Below, one piece after another: positions 22,944 to 31,663 of a stretch of DNA of 64,000 nt. A program made the position numbers and the translations under genes. The DNA is from an uncultured Altererythrobacter sp. (GTDB taxonomy: Bacteria; Pseudomonadota; Alphaproteobacteria; Sphingomonadales; Sphingomonadaceae). The notes under the pieces were generated by a model. That model was not told the DNA's origin and made no database searches. It saw only the letters and a list, made by a program, of their open reading frames with translations. The stretch is from the NCBI GenBank assembly GCA_946886565.1, contig CAMPIX010000010.1, positions 1 through 64,000 of the forward strand, written 5' to 3'. How positions within the stretch are numbered: position 1 is the first letter of the stretch; each line of letters starts with the position of its first letter.

Positions 22944-23464
22944 CGCGTCCACCGCACGTCGAGACGGTCGGTTGCGCCGGCAGGCTTCTCGACCGCGATC
23001 CGGTCGCCGAAAACCGCGGCCGCCCCATCCATGAAGCCGTGGGCGAGATCGATCATGTCGCGATCGGACTCGTAGATCATTGTCACGGCGTCCTCGCCAT
23101 GGCGGCGCGTGTGGAAGAACGGGCAGACCGCATCGGGATAGAGCTTGCGCACCTCCGGATGGATCATCTCGTTTACCGAAAGCACGAAGTCCTGCGACGT
23201 TGCGTGAGGATCGAACAGCGACGGATAGAGCTCGCGCAGCAACGGCATGGCGCGCACGCCGAACCAGTGCAGCACCTCGCTGCGCGTCCGGCCGGTCTTC
23301 GCCGCAGCGGCCGCGACTAGCGCCTCGATCTCCGCATCGTCGTAATTGCCGAGCGAACTGTAGGCGCCGCCCACACCGGCGTCGTCGATCAGGTCGTCCC
23401 ACACATCCGCGCCGTATTCATCGGTAACCGCTCGTTCGAGCAGGTTGAAAATCACGCCCTTCAC
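22940..23464 (-). CDS. H-NOX (heme nitric-oxide/oxygen binding) sensor
   Basis: A 174-residue heme-sensor domain. It starts MKGVIFNLLE, has the proximal heme ligand His102 (NEMIHPEVRKLYPD) and the propionate-binding YxSxR motif (Y131-E-S133-D-R135). The start is GTG at 23464. The domain is cytoplasmic and stands alone. It is translationally coupled to the GAF-GGDEF-EAL gene downstream, so NO binding probably changes cyclic-di-GMP turnover. Ligand preference (NO only or also O2) cannot be decided by eye. Confidence 0.92.
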   Translation of the reverse strand: MKGVIFNLLERAVTDEYGADVWDDLIDDAGVGGAYSSLGNYDDAEIEALVAAAAAKTGRTRSEVLHWFGVRAMPLLRELYPSLFDPHATSQDFVLSVNEMIHPEVRKLYPDAVCPFFHTRRHGEDAVTMIYESDRDMIDLAHGFMDGAAAVFGDRIAVEKPAGATDRLDVRWTR

Positions 23465-23673
23465 GCCGGTGCTCCCGTTGGTCTCGCCGGCGGGAATAGA
23501 GGCGCGAAGTTATGGATTTGCTAACGATGTCGGCGATGGATTCAGAACCGATGCGAATCTGCGGACAGCGCCCGAAGCGCGGGGCTCAACGAAAGTTGCC
23601 GAGACGCGAATACTCTCCGCCCCGCGCTATCACTGGCCCGACCCAGATCACCCACGGAGCGCTGTAAGCTTGG

Positions 23674-23697
23674 AAATTGGTCGGGGAGAGAGGATTC
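23674..23697. repeat. attL: duplicated 3' end of tRNA-Pro
   Basis: Identical over 24 bases to 53964-53987; the sequence begins AAATTGGTCGGGGAGAGAGG. The match stops exactly where the tRNA body would continue, as expected for the target duplication left by tRNA-targeting integrases. Confidence 0.9.
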
Positions 23698-23765
23698 CCG
23701 ACCTTTTTTCGACCGCTTCTGAGGAAGCCCAGAAAACAGCCATTTCCACGCTTAAGGTCGAAGCG

Positions 23766-23798
23766 TGTGGCACAATCTGTGGCACAATTTGTGGCACA
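23766..23798. repeat. Left arm-type repeats (three TGTGGCACA at 12-bp period)
   Basis: Copies at 23766-23774, 23778-23786 and 23790-23798. Positions 23769-23798 are identical to 53853-53882 near the other end of the island. Their paired placement inside both att sites suggests integrase or excisionase arm-binding sites. Confidence 0.7.
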
Positions 23799-24289
23799 GC
23801 GCGAGAGGCGGTTCGCACGAGTGCAGAGCCTTTGTCGGCGTGCCCAGATTTCAATAGGTAGCTTGACTGCTTTGCGCCCCAAATGTTGACGTTCAGCCAA
23901 CTCGTGCGCGCACCGGGAAGCCGCCGCTCATTCAGGAGATGATCCGACCTGTGCCAAAGGCCCGGAAGCCATGTTAGACGCGAGCAGCGTCGCGCCCACG
24001 CTAACCTGATGCACTTCCTGCTGCGCGGAGTTCTAGGGTCAGGATTCATTGGTCATAGCCGGAAGACCAATCCATCAAGCGGCCGAACATGATCTCAATA
24101 AGGCTTCGGCGGCTGTACCTGACGTGCAATCTCGGTATGGATCAGGTCAGCCATCCACTGAGGACTCAACGCTCCGCATTTTATTATTGGAACGAGTGGA
24201 TAGCAGGCCGATTGTCGGCACCGCTGGGGCCAAGATTTACCCCGAAATTGTGCTAGGCAGCAGGTTATTCGGTCTTGAGGTGGGGGGTG
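23799..24289. other. Left-end island region without a convincing gene
   Basis: No protein-like frame is present. A stretch near 24034-24062 (TAGGGTCAGGATTCATTGG, with a 7-bp ATTGGTC/GACCAAT palindrome) resembles an insertion-sequence end, but no transposase or second end is visible. Confidence 0.35.
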
Positions 24290-25075
24290 ATGTTCTATAA
24301 ATTTGTCGGTACCGCCGGGGATGCGCTGCTCGAGGTGTTCGACAAGGCCGTCGTGCAAGGCTCGATCAAATTGAGCTCAGCCACGACGTTCAACGACCCT
24401 TTCGAATTCAAATTTACTTCCGTCGCGCCTACCCGCGATATGTTCGACGCATGGCACCGGACCTGGATGCCGGACTTGACGCCGCAGCAACTGGAGAACG
24501 GCTGGGAGTCGCTGACCGGCGCTCAGTCCGCCTGGAATGCGGAGCTGGTGCCGCGGATGAACCTGCTTCAGGGCTTATATGTCCTTTGCCTCGCCCAGCG
24601 CTGGGACAATCATCTGATGTGGTCGCACTATGCCGACATGCATCGCGGCTTCGCCATCCGCTACAGCCCGGAGTTCCTGGCCGCGCTGGAGGCCTTGCCC
24701 GACTTCCAGATGCGAGGGGATGTGAATTATAGCGAGACCGTCGCCGCGCTGCGCTGGTGCTCAGCACCACCGCATGAGATCCCGCTCCCAGTGATTTTCA
24801 CCAAGTCGCCCGACTGGAAATATGAGGCCGAGCACCGCGTCGTGCTGTCGGGGTCGGCCGGCAAGGACGCGCTGTACCAGATTGTCGATCCGGACCTAAT
24901 CGCAGGGGTGGTCCTAGGTGCACGGGCCTCACAGCCGCTGATCCAGAAGGCGCTCGCGGTGCGTGCGGCTCGTCCCGAATTCACGGTCGATATGGTCTCG
25001 TCCGCACGCGAGAGTTACGCGCTGACCGCCGACCGTATCGAAGACAATTTGCGGACGATGCGCAGCATTCTCTAG
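24290..25075 (+). CDS. DUF2971 domain protein
   Basis: A 261-residue protein that begins MFYKFVG and has the DUF2971 hallmark motif (LCLAQRWDNHLMWSHYADMH, then RGFAIRYSPEF) in the first half, followed by WKYEAEHRVVL. The ATG at 24290 has a strong GAGGTGGGG ribosome-binding site; the in-frame TTG at 24275 would remove it. DUF2971 proteins are frequent in defence and mobile islands, but their activity is not established. First cargo gene of the island. Confidence 0.85.
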   Translation: MFYKFVGTAGDALLEVFDKAVVQGSIKLSSATTFNDPFEFKFTSVAPTRDMFDAWHRTWMPDLTPQQLENGWESLTGAQSAWNAELVPRMNLLQGLYVLCLAQRWDNHLMWSHYADMHRGFAIRYSPEFLAALEALPDFQMRGDVNYSETVAALRWCSAPPHEIPLPVIFTKSPDWKYEAEHRVVLSGSAGKDALYQIVDPDLIAGVVLGARASQPLIQKALAVRAARPEFTVDMVSSARESYALTADRIEDNLRTMRSIL

Positions 25076-25339
25076 CGTCCCTCAGAACGAGTGGACGATC
25101 GCGCCGATACTGACGGATTCGAGGCCCAGCCAGCTCGCCATCCGCTCCCTCAGGCCGATCTTGGTTTGCCACATATCTAGAGCTGGTTCTGCGTTGCTTG
25201 CGCCAGGGCCGTGGAAGGGCACCGCGGCGGGTGCGGCACATCGTGGACGCGTCCCCTTGATCGCCGCGATCAATTGACCATGATGCCGGCGGAACAGCGC
25301 GACAGCCGCGGGAGGAGAGATGCGTCATGAAGATTCGCC

Positions 25340-25879
25340 ATGATTGAAACACTGCGCACGGTGTTTACCGCATCGTTCGCTCAATTTCTCGAACGCGAGA
25401 CGGAGAATATCCTCAACGGCACCGCCGAGCGCAACCTCTGCGCATGCTGGGCGCCCTTGCTGGAAAATTCCGCTATTTCGGCTGGCATCAAGGGCTATCG
25501 CGCCGACGCCGACTATAACCGGATGCAGGACCGTCGCGTGAAGGTGATGCTCGCCAATGGCCTGGAGGAGGTCCGCATCATTTGCGACCTGATCCTGCAC
25601 AGCCGCGGTAAAATCCCGGCACACGACAATCTCGTCGCCATCGAGATGAAGCGCAAGTCGCGGCCGGAACGTGAAAAAGCGGAAGACCGGCTGCGACTGC
25701 GCACGCTCACGCAGTTATCCTATGACGGCATCTGGTCCGCCGACGGCGTCACGCTTCCCGAATATGTCTGCGGCTACACGCTCGGCTATTATGTCGAGCT
25801 CGACATCGATGGGCGCGCCTTCCTCATCGAGGAATATGTAGAGGGCGAGCTGGTCGACAGCTGCAACCACGCATTTTAG
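25340..25879 (+). CDS. Unknown protein with a PD-(D/E)XK nuclease-like motif
   Basis: A 179-residue protein with no family recognised by name. The middle section VRIICDLILHSRGK followed by NLVAIEMKRKSR places Asp83 about 19 residues before E102-x-K104 on a predicted beta strand. This is the pattern of PD-(D/E)XK nucleases. The N-terminal half is helical with three cysteines near residues 34-36. The C-terminal part is beta-rich (CGYTLGYYVELDIDGRAFLIEEY). It stands alone, with 264 bp of apparently non-coding sequence upstream, in a block of defence-type genes. The nuclease assignment is inference from the motif only. Confidence 0.65.
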   Translation: MIETLRTVFTASFAQFLERETENILNGTAERNLCACWAPLLENSAISAGIKGYRADADYNRMQDRRVKVMLANGLEEVRIICDLILHSRGKIPAHDNLVAIEMKRKSRPEREKAEDRLRLRTLTQLSYDGIWSADGVTLPEYVCGYTLGYYVELDIDGRAFLIEEYVEGELVDSCNHAF

Positions 25880-26027
25880 CCGGTGGGCGGTCGTGGTGGC
25901 GGCCCTCCCGATCTTCGTGGCCAAATTCAGTACGCTGAGCGTGCTCACGAGATCGACTATTGTCGTGACGAGCGCCAATGAGTCGTCCGCCGCGCCGGAC
26001 AGCGCATTGAAATGGGAATAGCGGACC

Positions 26028-27255
26028 ATGGATTGCTACAGGATCGACGAGAGCGGCTATACCGGCTTTGACCTCCTCAATCGCGACCAGCGCTTTCAGG
26101 GCGCCGCGGCGATCGCCATAGAGTGACGACGCGAAGAGGCTCATCAAGGAGCATTTTCCACGGCTCCAGGCGACCGAACTCAAATATGGCGCCCTATCGC
26201 GCCGACCAGGCAATCATCCTCGGCTGCTCGCGCTCCTTACCGACCTTCTGCGGGACTATAAGAGCGTCACCTATGTCTGCGAGAAGCGCTTCCTCCTGAT
26301 CTTGATGTTTTGCGATTATGCCGTCGAACCCTGGTATTATGAGCGGGGCTTCAACTTCTATGCGGACGGCCAGAACTACGCGATGGCCTCGCTGATCGCG
26401 AAGGTCGGCCCGACGCTCTTCGGGGAAGCGGAATTCGAGGCGATGCTGGCCGCCTTCCAGCGGGCCGTGAAGGAAAAGACTCCGCAGGCGCTCGCCGATC
26501 TCGTCGCTGGCGTCCGCCGTATACGGTGGTGTGAATTGCCCGAGGCCTTCGGTCCTTTGGCGCGCGATGCCGCGCCGGAATGCCTCACCGCGATCGCGAC
26601 GGCCGGCGTGGACACGGACATCGCGATAGTGGTGCTTCAGTCGCTGATCTCGCGCATTGAGGCCATGAGCGACGGACCCTATCGGGTTGAGCACGACCAA
26701 TCCCAGAACCTCGAAAGATACCATGATTTGCTGCAGCGCCTCATCGCCCACGAAGATTCGGTCGAGCTGCGCCAGACCGAGATCGCGAGCTTCAAATTCC
26801 CGCTCAAGCTCACTGCAGTGACGCAGGTCGATTCAAAGGCCAGCGCGGCAGTGCAGCTTGCCGATGTGATGGTCGGCGCGGCGCTCGAAGCGGCCAACCG
26901 CTTCGCTGGGCTGAAGGCTGGGGGTCTCGACCCCGAGGCGGTGATCTCGCTCTACAAGGACGAACAGTTCATACACCTGATACCGGACCTCGATTTCGAA
27001 GGCCAACGGCATTTCCGACAGGGTACACAGGCGGCCGAGGTCATCGATTATTTCGCGCAGCATTTTTTCGGCCAAGCCCTGACACGCGAGCGCTCGTCTG
27101 CTTCAAACCCTTCGTTCCCCGAGAGCCGACCGTCCGCAACCGGCCCAGAATTACTGGTTAATTGGGATGCGATCGCTTTCGAAGGCGTCATTCCTCGTCA
27201 AAGATCAAACTGTTTCTCCGTGGCAGACTGGCGCAAAGGTCAACCGTTGCGGTAA
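26028..27255 (+). pseudogene. DUF3800 domain protein interrupted by a frameshift
   Basis: Translation from the ATG at 26028 gives MDCYRIDESGYTGFDLLN, the DUF3800 N-terminus with its IDESG motif, and stops at a TGA at about 26124-26126. The next frame continues without a break in homologous style (DDAKRLIKEHFPRLQATELK, VTYVCEKRFLLILMFCDY) into the long open frame ending at 27255. Removing a one-base shift near 26120 restores one protein of about 410 residues. DUF3800 proteins have an RNase-H-like fold and are often found in defence islands. The gene is either disrupted or has a sequencing error. Confidence 0.8.
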
Positions 27256-27263
27256 GAACGGTT

Positions 27264-28370
27264 ATGAAAATTATCCACACCGCCGACTGGCAGCTCGGGA
27301 AACCTTTCGGGAACTTCGATGATGAAACGCGCAACGCGCTTAGCGAAGCGCGCTTTGATGCTATCGAAGCTGTAGGAAATGCAGCCGCCGCGCATAATTC
27401 AATGCATGTGCTGGTGGCAGGCGATGTGTTCGACACCGAAGGGCCCGAAGATCGTACGATCGTTCAGGCGCTTGCTCGGATGGAGAGCTTTGCATGCCAC
27501 TGGTGGTTGTTGCCGGGGAATCACGATTTCGCGCGCAATGGCGGGTTGTGGGATCGGGTAAGGTCGCGCCGGCCCAAGAACCTGACGGTCCTTGCCGAGT
27601 ACGAGCCGGTGGAAATGGAGGATGGCGTTTGGCTGCTGCCCGCGCCGCTCATCCATCGGCACACGCTCGATGATCCGACCATCGCCTTCGATGCGATGGA
27701 TACGCCTGGCTCGCGGCTGCGTATCGGACTTGCGCATGGTTCGATCCGCGACTTTTCCAGCCAGGGCGACGCGAAGAACTTGATCGCACCCGATCGCGCC
27801 GCGCGCGCCAATCTCGATTATCTTGCGCTTGGGGACTGGCACGGGGCGCTGAAGGTGGACGCGCGCACGTGGTACTCGGGCACGCCCGAGACCGATCGCT
27901 TCCAGCGCGACGAACCCGGCCAGTGCCTGATCGTGGATATTGCTCCCGGCGAGCAACCGCATGTGGAGGTGCACCGCACCGGCCGCTTTCAGTGGCTTAC
28001 GCGCAGCTGGACGGTGAACGATGGCGATGGCTTTGCGAGCGAATGCGACGCCTTGCTTGAGGGCTGCAAGCCCGAGACGACCCTTGTCCGCCTGACAATG
28101 GCGGGGCTTGTCGCGCTCTCCGACAGGGTGGCGATGACGACGCGGATCGAGGACGATCTTCGCCACCGCCTGCGCCATCTCGAGGTGCGCGACGGCGATT
28201 TGGTCGCGCGGCCGACGGACGAGGACCTTTCCTCGCTCGAAGCCGAGGGTATGCTCGGCCGTGCGGTGAGTATATTGCGTGAAAAGAGCGAGAGGGGCGG
28301 GGGCGAGGCCGGGATGGCACGTCGCGCGCTGGAACGGCTGTTCGTGGAGATCGCGCGAGGGGAGGCGTAG
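27264..28370 (+). CDS. SbcD/Mre11-like metallophosphoesterase (DNA exonuclease subunit)
   Basis: The 368-residue protein has the calcineurin-like phosphoesterase motifs of Mre11/SbcD: HTADWQLGK (D8; Gln10 where SbcD has His), GDVFD (53-57), GNHDF (85-89), and LAHG and LALGDWHGA further on. The C-terminal third is an alpha/beta region typical of partners of SMC-like ATPases. The next gene starts two bases after its stop, so both subunits are made together. By family, the pair should process DNA ends or structures with ATP and Mn; here it is likely a defence or repair accessory, not the housekeeping SbcCD. Confidence 0.85.
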   Translation: MKIIHTADWQLGKPFGNFDDETRNALSEARFDAIEAVGNAAAAHNSMHVLVAGDVFDTEGPEDRTIVQALARMESFACHWWLLPGNHDFARNGGLWDRVRSRRPKNLTVLAEYEPVEMEDGVWLLPAPLIHRHTLDDPTIAFDAMDTPGSRLRIGLAHGSIRDFSSQGDAKNLIAPDRAARANLDYLALGDWHGALKVDARTWYSGTPETDRFQRDEPGQCLIVDIAPGEQPHVEVHRTGRFQWLTRSWTVNDGDGFASECDALLEGCKPETTLVRLTMAGLVALSDRVAMTTRIEDDLRHRLRHLEVRDGDLVARPTDEDLSSLEAEGMLGRAVSILREKSERGGGEAGMARRALERLFVEIARGEA

Positions 28371-28371
28371 G

Positions 28372-31014
28372 ATGGGCATGATCCTTCGTCGCATCGCGAT
28401 CGCCAACTTCCGCAAGTTTCGGGAGGCGCACGAGGTGACCGGCCTGCGCGATGGCCTCAATATTCTCATCGGACCCAACGAGACGGGCAAGTCCACCATG
28501 ATGGAGGCGGTACGCGCGGCACTGTTCCTGCGGCACGGGTCCAAAACCCAGCCCATCCAGTCCTTCGTGCCCTATGGCGACAGTGTGGGGCCGGAAGTGC
28601 AATTGGATTTCGAGATCAACGGGGCGCCCTACAGCCTCACCAAGCGCTTCATGGCGAAACCGATCGCCGAGCTGGAAGGCCCCGACGGGCGCCGACAGGG
28701 CGACGCAGCGGAGGAGGCCTTGCAGGAACTGCTCGGCTTCGAGAAGCAATCGACACGGTTCGATTCCGGTGCGCTCGGCACGCTGGGCCTGCTCTGGGTT
28801 CCGCAGGGCGACGGCCTAACGCTTCCCACGCCCGGCGACCGGGTGCGCGAAGGGATCGGCGGTGCGATAGAAGATCAGGCGGGCGCATTGCTCGGCTCTG
28901 CGGCCTTCGAGCGCGTGCGCGAACGGATCGAAGCGCAGTATGATCGCTACAAGACGCCGACCGGCCAAAGAAAAGCTGAACTGAAGGACGCCGAGGCGCG
29001 GGTCGTTGAGGCTGAAGATGCTGTGCGCGAGGCGGAGCAGCAGGAGGCCGCTCTCGAACAGGCCTACGCCGATCTCGAACGGAAGAAGGGCGAGTTGGAC
29101 CTTGTCGTGGCCGAACTGGCCGATGAGGAGGATGCAGAACGCAAGCGTCAACTGGAGGCGGATCTCGAAACAGCAAAGAACGCTGCACAGAAGCTCGAAA
29201 CCGAACAGGCCCGTCATGACTTCGCCAAAGCCCGTGTTGTCCGGCTGGAGGATCTCGCCAAGCGTCACGAGGCTGCAAGCAATCGCCTGAAGGAAGGCGA
29301 GAGGGCGCTAGAACAATGGACGAAGGACCGCGCAATCCTTGCCGAAACGCTGGCCCAAGCGAAGCGCACGGCTGTCGAGCGCGGAGCGGAGATCAAGGAT
29401 GCGCGCGAGGCGCGTGACAAGGCGAACTCGTTGCTGGCGCAAGCCCGCAAGCGAGAGGCACAGAATCGGCAAAGGGCCGACATTGCGCGAGCCCGCGAGC
29501 GATATCGGCGACTGCTCGAACTGGAAGAGGAGCACCAACGACTGGCCGAACTTGCGGCGAGTGAGGTTCCGCCGGACAGGATCGAGAAGCTGGAACAGCT
29601 CGACACGCGGATATCGGGGGAGCGCAACACGCTTCAAGCTGGCGGGGTCAAAGTCCGATACAGCGGCCCTGCGGCTCCGAGGATCGGTGACCAGCCACTA
29701 TCCGAAACTTCCGTAAACCTGACGCGCGAGACCACGCTCGCCTTCGCCGATGGAGGCGAACTGACCGTGCATCCTCCTGCCGGTCTCGCCGGGGCAGAGG
29801 CGCGACTTGCCAGTCTCGAGAGCGAGCGCGATGCACTGTTGGCCGACTGGGAAGTCGGTTCGCTCAACGATCTTCGCAAGCGAGACCGTGACGCACGCGA
29901 TGCGAGGGTGCAGTTGTCGAACTTCGCAGGGCAGATCGAATCGCTCACCCATGCCGAGCCTTCGCTTGGTCTGGCCGCCGGCGCAGAGGCGCTCAAGCTG
30001 TTCATCGCCGAACATGCGAAGGAGGTTGCAGCCCCCACTGGTGACGAGGCGGAAGAGGGACCCTCAGTCACCGAGCTTGAGGCAATTGCCGACACGCGCG
30101 AGGCCTATTTCGTCCGCTCGGAAGAACGAAATGAAGGCGCACTGGTGGCGTTGCGCCGAGCCGAAAAAGACGAAAGCGAGATCGCCTCGCGCGAGATTTT
30201 CGCAAAAAGCGAACATGAGCGCGCACAAAGTGAACTTGCAGGAATCGAGGAACTGGAGGATTTCGCGGAATTGGATACGAACCTTACCAAGGCTCGCGCC
30301 GATCTCGCGCGGCGCGCCGGGGACCTCGAACAGGCCAGGCGCAATGCAAGCGCTTTCGACAAGGCCGCCATCGCCCGCCAAATCGGTGCGATCGATCGTC
30401 AGCGCGAAAGGACCGACGAGCGGCGCTCTACCTTGCGCGACGACGTCAGCCGCCTCGAAGTCCGCATCGAAACCGACGGGGGACGCGGCCTGGCCGAACG
30501 CGCAGCCCTCGCGCGTGACGAGGCGGAAGCCGCCCGCGCCGCACTTGAGCGCATCGAGCACCAAGCAGACATGCTCACTTTGCTGCGCGCTGTTCTGCAG
30601 CAGGCGCAGGAGGAAACCTCGCGAAGCCTGGTAGGACCTGTCGTAAGCCGCGCCAGGGCTTACATGCAGCGCATCTTGCCCGGGCTTGAGCCGGGGTTCG
30701 ATTCCGACTTCCAACTGGCCAGCGTGAGCCGCGGCGGCCTTGACGAGGATCGCGAGCTTCTGTCCCGAGGTACACAGGAGCAACTGGCGCTCCTGTCCCG
30801 CCTCGCATTTGCCGAATTGCTCCGCGAGGAAGGTGCGCCCATTTCACTCATGCTGGACGACCCACTGGTCTATTCGGACGATTTCCGACTTCAGGAAATG
30901 ATCAATCTCCTGGATGAAACCTCGCGCGATATACAGATAGTCGTACTGAGCTGTCGCGATCGCGCCTTCCGCGCAGCGCCGGGCGAGCGATTGGAACTAC
31001 GGACGTCGCCTTAG
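28372..31014 (+). CDS. SMC/Rad50-like AAA ATPase, partner of the SbcD-like protein
   Basis: The 880-residue protein has an N-terminal Walker A (GPNETGKST, about residues 34-42), a long coiled-coil middle (about 170-720, rich in Glu, Arg and Ala heptads) interrupted by a globular stretch near 430-520, and a C-terminal signature plus Walker B (SRGTQEQLALLSRLAFAELL; MLDDPLVYSDD, about 825). This is the YhaN/SbcC class of end-binding ATPases. The ATG at 28372 follows GGAGGCGTAG. It is convergent with the DUF3320 gene, 55 bp away. Confidence 0.87.
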   Translation: MGMILRRIAIANFRKFREAHEVTGLRDGLNILIGPNETGKSTMMEAVRAALFLRHGSKTQPIQSFVPYGDSVGPEVQLDFEINGAPYSLTKRFMAKPIAELEGPDGRRQGDAAEEALQELLGFEKQSTRFDSGALGTLGLLWVPQGDGLTLPTPGDRVREGIGGAIEDQAGALLGSAAFERVRERIEAQYDRYKTPTGQRKAELKDAEARVVEAEDAVREAEQQEAALEQAYADLERKKGELDLVVAELADEEDAERKRQLEADLETAKNAAQKLETEQARHDFAKARVVRLEDLAKRHEAASNRLKEGERALEQWTKDRAILAETLAQAKRTAVERGAEIKDAREARDKANSLLAQARKREAQNRQRADIARARERYRRLLELEEEHQRLAELAASEVPPDRIEKLEQLDTRISGERNTLQAGGVKVRYSGPAAPRIGDQPLSETSVNLTRETTLAFADGGELTVHPPAGLAGAEARLASLESERDALLADWEVGSLNDLRKRDRDARDARVQLSNFAGQIESLTHAEPSLGLAAGAEALKLFIAEHAKEVAAPTGDEAEEGPSVTELEAIADTREAYFVRSEERNEGALVALRRAEKDESEIASREIFAKSEHERAQSELAGIEELEDFAELDTNLTKARADLARRAGDLEQARRNASAFDKAAIARQIGAIDRQRERTDERRSTLRDDVSRLEVRIETDGGRGLAERAALARDEAEAARAALERIEHQADMLTLLRAVLQQAQEETSRSLVGPVVSRARAYMQRILPGLEPGFDSDFQLASVSRGGLDEDRELLSRGTQEQLALLSRLAFAELLREEGAPISLMLDDPLVYSDDFRLQEMINLLDETSRDIQIVVLSCRDRAFRAAPGERLELRTSP

Positions 31015-31069
31015 TTTGGGCAGGCAAAGGCGTTCAGAGCAACAAGCATCCGAGGCCCGCAGCCGGCTC

Positions 31070-31615
31070 TCACTGCTGGATGGCCTTTTCGATCGCGAGT
31101 TCGACCCGTTGCCGAGCATCGCGGCGCAGGCGCGAGATTCCGAAAATTCGCGCCACCGCCACGGCGCGATCTTCGACGTCTCCGGTCGCACGTGCAGCGA
31201 GCATGAGTTCCGCCAGTGCGATGAGGTCGATCGATCGGTTGGCACTGCCGCTCGCGGGCACGCGATATTCGCTCAGTCGCGCCGGATGGCCTTCGTCCAT
31301 CCAGACGAAAACATGGCCGACCTGATCTTCAAGGAGAACGAAGGAGCGTCGAACCACCTCGCTCACACGCTCGCGGATCAGCCGGCCCGTCCGGGCGAAT
31401 CCGTGCGCTCTCGCTATCACAGTCGCAAGTTGATCGTCGCGAACAGGCGCTTCGGATTCCACGACAAGGTGAACCATTTCAGTCAGGACATCGTCGTACT
31501 CCGGGTCGTAGAAACGATCTGCATCGATATTTTTGGCGATGTCAGTGAAATCGGTCTGGCGGTACGGAACAGCTCGCCCATGGGCGATCTCCGGTGCGTG
31601 AAACATGAACGGCAA
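31070..31615 (-). CDS. DUF3320 domain, detached C-terminus of the giant helicase
   Basis: The 181-residue frame matches the DUF3320 domain that normally ends DUF4011 helicases: YDDVLTEMVHLVVESEAPVR, an R-L-I-R-E-R-V-type helix, and the closing EDRAVAVARIFGISRLRRDA. It lies in the same reading frame as the upstream 1776-residue helicase and is separated from it by one TAA plus 16 sense codons. There is no clear ribosome-binding site before the TTG at 31615 or the ATG at 31606. It is therefore probably part of one ancestral protein; whether it is still made is unknown. Confidence 0.7.
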   Translation of the reverse strand: MPFMFHAPEIAHGRAVPYRQTDFTDIAKNIDADRFYDPEYDDVLTEMVHLVVESEAPVRDDQLATVIARAHGFARTGRLIRERVSEVVRRSFVLLEDQVGHVFVWMDEGHPARLSEYRVPASGSANRSIDLIALAELMLAARATGDVEDRAVAVARIFGISRLRRDARQRVELAIEKAIQQ

Positions 31616-31663
31616 CGTCTCGTCTGAGTTGCCGGGTTCGTGAGGCGGCGGTGACGCGTTGCC

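Noticed and set aside
23766..23798. Possible CRISPR-like repeats
   Set aside because: The period is 12 bp with three-base gaps, no spacers and no cas genes.
23648..24049. 133-codon minus-strand frame with VPQIVPQIVP-type repeats
   Set aside because: The peptide repeat is only the translation of the 12-bp TGTGGCACA arm repeats and the frame runs through the att core; there is no start signal.
24030..24062. Insertion-sequence end
   Set aside because: The short motif resembles an IS end, but no transposase, second end or target duplication was found.
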